This document shows, piece after piece, positions 11,383 through 19,868 of a stretch of 64,000 bases of DNA. The translations under genes were made by a program, and so were the position numbers. This DNA is from Closterium sp. NIES-65. Taxonomy: Eukaryota; Streptophyta; Zygnematophyceae; Desmidiales; Closteriaceae. The stretch is from NCBI GenBank assembly GCA_948144175.1, contig CANXME010002584.1, positions 62,001-126,000 on the forward strand. The letters run 5' to 3'. The notes beneath the pieces were generated by a model that was not told the DNA's origin, did not search any database, and saw nothing but the letters and a program-made list of their open reading frames with translations. How positions within the stretch are numbered: position 1 is the first letter of the stretch; each line of letters begins with the position of its first letter.

Positions 11383-12161
11383 GGCGGAAAAAAAGGGAGC
11401 TGCTGGAAGGTTGTCGCGAACAAATCTAATGTGCCGTCGTTAGGGGGTTTGCCATCGAGAGGGGATGCGGCGGTGTGAGTGGATGTGCCCGCGACGGGCA
11501 CATTCCCGGCCACTGGCGCATGGCGGGTGCGCGGCGACAGGGAAAATGGGAATGACGAGCACTACTAGATAATCGTAACTACGCCAAATGGTCTAGTTAT
11601 GGAGAGGTGGACGGCTGAAAGTGATAATAACGAAGAGGGATGAGAGGAGGGGGTGTGAGGGATGTATCATGTGGAAGGCTGACACACGGAACTCCTGATA
11701 GAATTTTGGGCGACGGTCAGCGATTTTCGCTAGAAACGTGACATTACCAAACCAATTCCCGAGGGAAGAAATGCTTCCTCGAACCAACGCCTTGTTCTAT
11801 TCCGAGAAAGCATAGAGTGGTGGAGCGAAATGGAGGTTTCCGAGACGAAGTCACTTTTATCGCGTACACCTCATTCACCCAAACTGACTGCTGCTCACCC
11901 TCTCCCTCCCCCCACCACAGTACCATCGCATCGCACATCTCTCCCTAATCTTTCGAATCTCGATTTATCAGCCATCGCCTGCGTGTGCCGCTTCGTCAGA
12001 CAAATCCCCTCTCCCTTTACTTCCCTCGTCTGGATCCCCCGACTCACGCTCGATTCTCTCGCGATCTCCACGACCCGCGCGCCAATCTCGTTGCCTACTC
12101 TCGCAATCCAATAAATTCGTCGTCGTCGCGTTAAAAGCGAGTGAGTGAGCGCGCGTTCAGC
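11383..12161. promoter_or_regulatory. shared divergent upstream region of EIN2 and RPN8
   Basis: About 780 bp separate the EIN2 start codon (minus) from the RPN8 start codon (plus). The region is less GC-rich than the genes, with AT-richer stretches near 11560-11700. I see no clear TATA box at a convincing distance from either start and no gene of its own. Both 5' UTRs and promoters must lie here unless there are upstream non-coding exons. Confidence 0.6.
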
Positions 12162-15100
12162 ATGGGGAAGGCGGTGGCGATTGAGAAGGTGGTGGTGCAT
12201 CCGCTGGTGCTGCTGAGCATCGTGGATCATTACAACCGCGTCGCCAAGGACACGCACAAGCGCGTGCTCGGCGTGCTGCTCGGCGAAACGGCGCGCGGCC
12301 GCATCGACGTTACTAACAGCTACGCAGGTTAGGGTTGAGTGGGTCGCGGCGGGAGAGGGTTGTTAGGCGCCTGACAGAGCTGTCAGGCGTGGGTGTGGGG
12401 GATCAGCGTGAATCAATGATCCCGATCTGATCAGCGCGAATCTCTGAGTTTGCGCCAGCTTTCGTGACTGCGTGCTCTCAGTCGCTGTAATTCGCGCGCT
12501 GCCGTTGCGTCCCACAAAACCATGCCCTACTCCTTACCTGTTCTGTCCTGCTGTGGTACTGTATGGTGCTGCGTGGTGCTGCGTGGTGCTGCCTGGTGGC
12601 GTCCGTCCGAGCATGGTGCTGTGTGGTGCGCGTGTGGGTGTACGTGGTGCGTGGCTGGGTGGTGTGGTGGCAGTGCCATTCGAGGAGGACGACAAGGATG
12701 CGAGCATCTGGTTTTTGGATCACAACTACCACGAGGCCATGTTCGCCATGTTCAAGAAGATCAACGGTGCGCCGCCCTGCCGCCCTGCTGCCCCGCTCCA
12801 CGCTCGTTCCCCGCGCATCACTTGCCCGACGCCCACTCGCACCTGGCTTGCACGAGGCTTATTCGTTCTCGCCCGTCACAAGCTGCTGCTTGTTTCACGC
12901 CCGCAGTTCGTGAATGCGCCTCACACTCACCCATCATATGCCCTCGTGCATCCCATCTGCATGTGTGCCCCCCCGCCCCACCCCACTCCCTGCGGTGCGG
13001 TGCGGTGCGAGCAGCCAAGGAGCGAGTGGTGGGGTGGTACTCGACGGGTCCCAAGATCCGCGAGAGCGACCTCGACATCCAGGAGCTCTTCTATAAGTCA
13101 GTCGCCCATCCATCCATCCATCCATCCACCCATGCACCCATCCATCCACTCATCCACCCATGCACACATGCACCCATCCCTCCACTCATCCACCCATGCA
13201 CACATGCACCCATCCCTCCACTCATCCACCCATGCACACATGCACCCATCCATCCACTCATCCACCCATGCAGACGTGCGCCTATCAACCGTCCACGCAT
13301 ACCCATGTACCCGTCTGCCTATTGCACCCCTCACCCTACCCCAGCAACTGCAGCGACCCAGTGCTGGTGATCATACACGTGCACTGCACCCATCCATCCG
13401 CCCCTCCACCTATCAGACACATCACCCGCGCCCCCATGCGCTCTACCAACCCCCCCCCACCCATGTGCCCATCCACCCATGTGCCCATGTGCGCCCACTT
13501 CCATCCCACAGCTACTGCAGCGGCCCCGTGCTGGTGACCATACACGTGCTGGTGACCATACACGTGCTGGTGACCATACACGTGCTGGTGACCATACACG
13601 TGCTGGTGACCATACACGTGCTGGTGACCATACACGTGCTGGTGACCATACACGTGCTGGTGACCATACACGTGCTGGTGACCATACACGTGCTGGTGAC
13701 CATACACGTGCTGGTGACCATACACGTGCTGGTGACCATACACGTGCTGGTGACCATACACGTGCTGGTGACCATACACGTGCTGGTGACCATACACGTG
13801 CTGGTGACCATACACGTGCTGGTGACCATACACGTGCTGGTGACCATACACGTGCTGGTGACCATACACGTGCTGGTGACCATACACGTGCAGCCTCGTG
13901 AGCTGCTTATCCATCCGCTCCGCCTCCTCACCCATCCAACCCACCACCCGTGCGCCCATCCGCCCTTGCCCGCATGTGCGTGCCCTCCATCCTCCATCCC
14001 GCAGCTACTGCAGCGACCCAGTGCTGGTGATCATCGACGTGCAGCCTCACAAGCTGGTCATCCACCCCCCCACTCACCCATCCACCCCCCTACTCATCCG
14101 CCCATCCAACACCCTACTCGTGCGTTTATGCCCCCATGTGTGCCGCCCCCTTCAACAGCTACTGCAGCGACCCCGTGCTGGTGATCATCGACGTGCAGCC
14201 GCGTGAGCTGGCCATCCCCTCACAGGCCTACTGCACCGTCGAGGACGTCAAGGAGGTGCGCAGCCGTGGGTAGCGGAGTGTGGCGTAGCTCAGGCGAGGT
14301 GGGGAGTGATGAGGCGTGGCGAGGGGGTGATGAGGGGTGATGAGGCGTTGCACACAAAGCAGTGTATGGACTTCTTTGTGAGCCCTTTGTTGTGCTGTTG
14401 CGAGCATGGCACTGCCCTGCATGGTTGCAAGCAGGTCGCTGTGTTGTATGGCTCATTCGTTGCCGCATGGTTGCAAGCAGGTCGCTGTGTTGTATGGCTC
14501 ATTCGTTGCCGCATGGTTGCAAGCAGGTCGCTGTGTTGTATGGCTCATTCGTTGCCGCATGGTTGCAAGCAGGTCACTGTGTTGTATGGCTCATTCGTTG
14601 CCGCATGGTTGCAAGCAGGTCGCTGTGTTGTATGGCTCATTCATTGCCGCATGGTTGCAAGCAGGTCGCTGTGTTGTATGGCTCATTCGTTGCCGCATGG
14701 TTGCAAGCAGGTCGCTGTGTTGTATGGCTCATTCGTTGCCGCATGGTTGCAAGCAGGTCGCTGTGTTGTATGGCTCATTCGTTGCCGCATGGTTGATGTC
14801 ACCTCGCATCGCATGGCATGGCATGGTGGAATGGCATGGCATCTGGTGGCATTACATGGCGTGACATGGCGTGACATGGCATGGCGTGACATGGCATGGC
14901 GTGACATGGCATGGCGTGACATGGTGTGGCATGGCATGACATGGCATGGCATGGCATGGCATGGCATGGCATGGCATGGCATGGCATGGCATGGCATGGC
15001 ATGGCATGGCATGGCATGGCATGGCATGGCATGGCATGCATGGAGCAGGACGGCACGCAGAAGAGTCAGAAGGCGTTTGTGCACATCTCATCGGAGATCG

Positions 15101-16833
15101 GCGCATACGAGGCGGAGGAGATTGGTGAGTGGATAAATTATATGGTGCAGATGGTTGCGGAGGGTGGGAAGGCAGCGGGGTGGTATTATAGTGATGTACG
15201 CGCAACTCCTTTACACCTCCGTCTTTTCCTCCTTGTGTGTCACCTCCCCGTTCCCCCCCCCATTACCCTGCCCTCCCTCGTGTCTCATGCCCCTGGCCCC
15301 ATCGCCACGTGCCCCCTCACCCGCCCTCAGGAGTGGAGCATCTGCTGCGCGATGTGAAGGACGCCACCATCACCACCCTCGCCTCTGAGGTGCGCGCATC
15401 CATGCCCGCCCTGCCACGCGCACTCCAGCAATCACTGTAGCGATGCTCTCATGCGTCGCATGCCTAATCACTGCTCCTTCATTTCTGGAACATCTTTCTC
15501 ATGCACACTGTGCTACTTTGCATGCTCGCCGTGCTCCCTTATATCCCCCCTGCTCTCTTGTGCCCCCCCCTCCTCCCCGCCATCCCCCCCCCCCCCCCCC
15601 CCCCCCCCCTCCCCGCTTCCCAGGTGAGTGATTCAAGTCAATCAAAGAATGCTCCCCATGCCCCCTTGTGCTCCCCATGCCCCCTTGTGCTCCCCATGCC
15701 CCCTTGTGCTCCCCATGCCCCCTTGTGCTCCCCATGCCCCCTTGTGCTCCCCATGCCCCCTTGTGCTCCCCATGCCCCCTTGTGCTCCCCATGCCCCCTT
15801 GTGCTCCCCAACCCGCCCACCTCCCCTCGTCCCCCTCGCATCCCCCAGGTGAGCGCCAAGCTGGTGGCGCTCAAGGGCTTGGAGTCGCGGCTCCGGCAGC
15901 TGCGCTCATACCTGGATCTGGTGGCAGCAGGGCGGCTGCCCCTGCGGGCGGACATCCTGTATGGCGTGCAGGACGCCTTCAACCTGCTGCCCAACCTCAA
16001 CGTCGACGACCTCGTCAAGGCCTTCGCTGGTGAGTTCTGCACCGCACCGTGCTGCACTGCACCGCACTGCACTGAGCTGCACTGTACTCCACTGCACCGC
16101 ACTGCACTGTTATGCAGGCGGACATCCTGTACGGCGTGCAGGACGCCTTCAACCTGCTGCCCAACCTCAACGTGGACGACCTCGTCAAGGCCTTCGCTGG
16201 TGAGTTCCCTCCGCTCCCTTCACTGCACTGCACTGCACTGCACTCAACACTGCCCAAGAGTCAGTGCGCGTCATGACAATATGTGCCTCATTTAGTTTAC
16301 GCATCCCGTTTGTTTCCTGCCCTGCTCCTCCCTGTCTGTTGGCGTGGCATGGCACCCATGGCACTGATGGCATGGCATGGCACTGATGGCACTGATGGCA
16401 CTGATGGCATGGCATGGCATGGCAGTGCGCACGAACGACATGACGCTGGCGGTGTATGTGGCATCGCTGGTGCGGTCCATCATCGCGCTGCACAACCTCA
16501 TCAACAACAAGGTCTGTGCCCTAGCGCCCCTTTCCCTCCTGCATGCACTCGCGTTGCCATCACATGTGCCCATGCTCCCATCCATGCCATCCCATGTGTG
16601 GCGCACCTCCTCCACCCATCACCCTTGCATGCTGCCACACCTACATCAGCAATCTGTACCCTTGCTTCCACGCCCACACCTCTCATCTCCCTTCACTCCT
16701 CCTCTCGCACTGTGCCCCTCTGTGCTCCTCTGTACCCTCGTCACTGGCATGGCAGGTGGTGAACAAGGAGGCGGAGAAAGCAGTGGACTCAACTGCTGCA
16801 CCAGCACCACCCGTCTCCTCTGCTGCTTCCTAG
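12162..16833 (+). CDS. RPN8: RPN8/PSMD7, 26S proteasome lid subunit (9 exons)
   Basis: RPN8 is a non-catalytic MPN-domain subunit of the 19S lid that pairs with the deubiquitinase RPN11. Exons: 12162-12327, 12674-12766, 13015-13096, 14159-14255, 15049-15124, 15331-15389, 15849-16029, 16426-16511 and 16756-16833. Phases agree at every junction and the total is 305 residues (Arabidopsis RPN8A has 308). Recognised blocks are [121 protein letters not shown] and [13 protein letters not shown]. The zinc-binding JAMM motif of active MPN proteins is absent, as expected for RPN8. The start ATG has context AGCATGG. The introns are rich in minisatellites and exon-derived repeats, listed separately. Confidence 0.96.
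13100..13275. repeat. CATC/CATGCA-rich 36-bp repeat in RPN8 intron 3
   Basis: It begins as a CATC tetranucleotide run and continues as three to four copies of a 36-bp unit (core CACCCATGCACACATGCACC), directly after the exon 3 donor. Non-coding. Confidence 0.85.
13342..13386 (+). pseudogene. partial copy of RPN8 exon 4 (copy a)
   Basis: An AG-preceded segment matching the first ~36 bases of RPN8 exon 4 (CAACTGCAGCGACCCAGTGC against CTACTGCAGCGACCCCGTGC in the real exon). It then diverges into CATCC-rich sequence. It lies in intron 3 and lacks the rest of the exon and its donor. Confidence 0.8.
13508..13915 (+). repeat. 18-bp minisatellite grown from an RPN8 exon 4 copy (copy b)
   Basis: It starts with an acceptor-like CACAG and the exon 4 beginning CTACTGCAGCGGCCCCGTG. 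It then carries about 20 tandem copies of CTGGTGACCATACACGTG (about 13530-13889) and ends with CAGCCTCGTGAGCTG, which is the next part of exon 4. The unit corresponds to the codons LVIIDV of RPN8, changed to LVTIHV. So one exon copy was amplified internally. Every unit contains the palindrome CACGTG. Confidence 0.93.
14002..14066 (+). pseudogene. partial copy of RPN8 exon 4 (copy c)
   Basis: The closest of the three copies: GCAG acceptor, then CTACTGCAGCGACCCAGTGC and the codons for VLVIIDVQP, then Lys-Leu-Val-Ile. It diverges into C-rich sequence before the second half of the exon. The real exon 4 begins at 14159, about 155 bp downstream. Confidence 0.85.
14421..14794. repeat. 46-bp minisatellite in RPN8 intron 4, 8 copies
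   Basis: Eight nearly identical 46-bp units (core GCAAGCAGGTCGCTGTGTTG), starting at 14421 and every 46 bases after. The reading frames across it are incidental. Confidence 0.95.
14809..15043. repeat. ATGGC pentanucleotide repeat in RPN8 intron 4
   Basis: Degenerate at first (CATGGCGTGA units, 14860-14930), then a clean run of about 19-20 ATGGC copies at 14941-15040. It runs directly into the exon 5 acceptor (GGAGCAG at 15042-15048) in place of a pyrimidine tract. Confidence 0.93.
15579..15812. repeat. poly-C tract and 19-bp minisatellite in RPN8 intron 6
   Basis: A long C run (about 15586-15610) is followed by eight copies of CTCCCCATGCCCCCTTGTG starting at 15652. Both lie in the C-rich stretch before the exon 7 acceptor and may serve as an extended pyrimidine tract. 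Confidence 0.92.
16118..16199 (+). pseudogene. duplicate of the 3' part of RPN8 exon 7, with splice sites
   Basis: 82 bases nearly identical to the end of exon 7, coding for [18 protein letters not shown] and onward. It is preceded by a TTATGCAG acceptor and followed by the same GTGAGTT donor. At 82 bases, inclusion after exon 7 would shift the reading frame. It is therefore either a skipped relic or a frame-disrupting cassette exon. It lies in intron 7, 88 bp after the exon 7 donor. Confidence 0.88.
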
Positions 16834-17245
16834 GCTGCATGCTTCCTTGTTACTCATACGTTTTTTGCAATGTTTTGAGATGGGACTGGCAAAATTCACA
16901 TGTACGGAATAACTATCATATCTCACATGTCTTATAAATAACTGCTAAGGTCTCTAGTAGTATGAATCGAATGTACAAACTGGTACCACACGTGACTTGT
17001 GCAAGACATAGCATCCACCAGTCCTGGCAGCATGCAGCTGCGGTGGTCCCTTGCACCGTCCTGGGTGCGCCCACCAGGCAGAGGCAAGCAGCAGGCAGCA
17101 GCAACGAGCACCAGCCACGCATCAAAATTGTGGACCTCCATGAGGGGAGGCAGAGGGGGCAGGAGAGTGGTGGCAGGGGAAGGGTCAGGGCGGAGGATGG
17201 GTGGGAAAGGAACGGGTGGGGGGCCTCCAGCCGCCTGCGTTCTTG
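16834..17245. other. convergent 3' intergenic region (RPN8 / CYP28)
   Basis: About 410 bp between the RPN8 and CYP28 stop codons, which face each other. The left part (16860-16990) is AT-richer and probably carries both 3' ends. No gene, RNA or repeat is seen. Confidence 0.5.
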
Positions 17246-19118
17246 TCACTCCAGCAGCCCGCAGTCCTGGATGACGATGGCTTTAAGAGGGCGGTTCCAC
17301 GTGCCGCGGCCCTTGGCGGCGCGGTCGTCACCCAGCAGAGCAGCGAAGTCGTTGAACTGGCGGATGCGGTCGCTGGGCTGGAAGGTGGGCACTGCTGCCA
17401 CCGCTGCCACCACCTCCATGCCTGCTCCGTGCTCCCCCACAGGGCGCATGCCAAGGGCCATGAGGTGAGGCGGAGAAGAAGAGCATGGGGGTGAGGGGGG
17501 AGGAGAGCATGGAGGGGGGAGGAGGAGAGATGATCAGGTTGAATTCAGAGGAAGCAGGGCAGGAGTGGAAGCAGGTGGGATGGGGAGAAGGGAGCGGAAG
17601 GCACGGGGTGGTGCGGCATGAATGCGCTCAGCCCCTGCTATGCCCTCACACCCAGCCGCCGCTCTCTCCCACCCCCGCCATCTCCACCCACCCCTCCCAG
17701 CATGCGCTTCATATCCCCCGTGGTTCCTTCACTTTGAACCCAGAACCCCACACCCAATGCACCACACCACACTCACCTGCCAGCACGGTGCCAAACACAA
17801 TGTTGTCGCCATCCAGCTGCGTGGCCGGGCCAGGACCTGGTGGGGTGAGGCGGGAGAGAGAGGAGGGGGGGGGATGGGGAGAGAAAGAGGAAATGTGAGG
17901 AGGCAGCGAGCCGTAACATGTGTTCAACGCGAAGTCCGTGTGGAGCTGAGTCACGGGGCCAGGGCTGATGGGGGAAAGCCGGTGACAGATGACAAGGGAA
18001 GGGGCTTTGAGACGAGGGGGCAGGGCGTGAGGGGGAAGGCGTGTGCCTCACAAGAGGTAGGCCGCGGAGCAGAGTGGAGAGGATAGGGCGTGCAGGGGGA
18101 AAGGATGGCCAATGAGGGAAGGAGGCAGCAGATGAGGGGGGAAGGCGGCACATGAAAGCGACGAAGAGAGCAACGAGCAAGAGATGGATGATTTCCCCCT
18201 CCTCCCCCTCTTCCCCCCCTCCCCCTCTTCCCCCCACCGTCTCACCCCCCTACTGGACGTTTCCCTTTCCTCCACACCTCGCCCCCCTTCCCTCCCACCC
18301 GTGGTGATGAGGAATTCGACGTTGCGGTAGTTGCTGCGGGCGCGCGCGCGCTCGTCGTCGTTGTTCTCCCCCACGCACAGCGACAGCGTGCCGGGCCGCA
18401 GGTGGCTCAGCGCGAACGACGCCGCCGCCACCGTGTCGCGGTTCGGCGGAAGCAGCGTCGGCGGAGCCACGTCCCCGCGCGCCACCTGCCCCTGATGCCC
18501 CGCCTGCACGTACTGCCCGGGCAGCGAGCGGTGGATCACGCTCCCCCGGTACGTCGACCCCGCGTCGCCCGCCACCATGCGCACGAACTGCGCCACTGTG
18601 TCGGGCGCCGCGCGCCCGTACAGCCCCAGCACGACGCGCCCGAGCGGCTCGCCGTCGGCGCAGATGAGCGCGTCGTCGCCCAGCGTGCGGTCGAGGCGCA
18701 CGGCCGTGGGGCACACGGCGAAGTCGAGGAACGCGCGGTGCGTCACCGTCGTGTCGGGGGCCGCCGGCGACGCGGCGAGCGACGGTGACGGGGAGAGGAG
18801 CGCGGCGGCGGAGAGGGAGGGGGGGAGCAGCGCGAGGGAGAGGAGGGCGTCCCGGCGGGATAGACACGTGTCGCGCTGCTGTCGTCCCTCGAGATCGTCG
18901 TGCGACGATAATTGCGCGCGCGGTGCGGCAGCACGGTCAGCGCGCGGCGGTCGGCAGACGGCACGGGGATTCGAGAGGAGGCTGGCGGGCAGGGACGGGG
19001 TGAACGCGGGTCTGGGGAACGGCTTGGCGTGGGCGCTGCGGCGCGGAGGCGCGTGAGGGCCGAGGGGGCGGCGTGGGAGAAGGCACTCGCTGCAGGCGGA
19101 GATGGAGGCGGCGGTCAT
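17246..19118 (-). CDS. CYP28: thylakoid-lumen cyclophilin, CYP28-like peptidyl-prolyl isomerase (3 exons)
   Basis: A cyclophilin-type prolyl isomerase expected in the chloroplast thylakoid lumen. Exons: 19118-18299, 17836-17777 and 17421-17246 (phases 1, 1, end), giving 351 residues. The N-terminus is a serine/arginine/proline-rich transit region, then a twin-arginine signal SRRDALLSLALLPPSLSAA with a hydrophobic core and an Ala-rich cleavage region. The mature part has FLDFAVCPTAVRLD, PLGRVVLGLYGRAAPDTV, YRNVEFLITTG, LDGDNIVFGTVLAG, and the C-terminal PSDRIRQFNDFAALLGDDRA and GTWNRPLKAIVIQDCG. These blocks match Arabidopsis CYP28 (At5g35100) from memory. The catalytic Arg/Phe of classic cyclophilins is replaced, as in several lumenal members, so isomerase activity is uncertain. 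No breaks seen. Confidence 0.88.
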
Positions 19119-19868
19119 GGCGGCTGGCAGATAATGGCGGCGGACTGTTGCGATGCGATGCGGTGCGCGGTGATCGCTGCGGAATGTGGAATGGGATAGA
19201 GCGTGTCCCCTTGGATGGTGCAGCTGTTGCGGTGAGAGATGGGTGAATGTCAATGAAACACGTATATCACAGTTTCGAGTTCCCATTGTAAGGCTGCTGC
19301 TACACTTACAAGTCTGTTCTGTAATGGGTGATAATTTGAATGAAATGAAGTAGCTCAATTCAAAATCTCTTTCGCTGAAGCATCGCCAGGTCACCCGTCA
19401 ACAAACGTACCCATTGGCTGCCGAGCTTCAGTCTTGGCGCGCATAACCCAATCCCCGACGTTCAAGTCAGTCTCACACGCTTGTGCCGAGCCTGAGGCGA
19501 TCGCCGAAGCTGACGCTGATGCTGCGAGGGCAGCAGCTGACGGGGCACCCCCCTCACGATTCCTCCATCCAGCACAGTGTGTCGCGGAGGGGCGGCATGC
19601 TGCTCCCCCGTTCAAGGCCAACTGTGGCGTGCGAGCGCATGGCATGGCGCGCGCGACTTGGAAGTTGGAAATGTGCGCCCATCAACCGAGTGGTGTAGTG
19701 ATTGCTGTTGCTGGCATAGTGAACGAGGGATTTCTGCTCTCTGCTCCCATTTCAGCTTCTCCAGCCAACGACGGCAGCGAAACTATTTCCAAACTTGCCC
19801 TGCGTAGCCTGCTGCGCTTCCCAATCTCCTTCCACGCTTGCCTCTGCGTCTTTTGGCTACTGCCAGCC
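19119..19868. promoter_or_regulatory. shared divergent upstream region of CYP28 and the AT-hook gene
   Basis: About 750 bp between divergent starts. Part of it (19220-19420) is AT-richer. The second half stays open in frame with the AT-hook gene back to about 19434, so an upstream start such as the ATG at 19644 is possible, but the predicted residues there are not conserved-looking. No other gene is seen. Confidence 0.45.

Noticed and set aside
13508-13915. Protein-coding use of the 18-bp LVTIHV repeat as an RPN8 isoform
   Set aside because: The real exon 4 at 14159 completes the conserved protein with correct phase, and the repeat would insert about 120 non-native residues into the MPN domain.
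12472-14184. A 570-codon plus-strand open frame across RPN8 introns 1-3
   Set aside because: It runs through introns, CATCC repeats and the 18-bp minisatellite. RPN8 protein homology places the exons in short separate segments.
19434-19868. N-terminal extension of the AT-hook protein back to 19434
   Set aside because: The frame is open but begins at TTG, overlaps the likely promoter region and shows no conserved-looking sequence. The ATG at 19869 has the better context. The in-frame ATG at 19644 remains possible.
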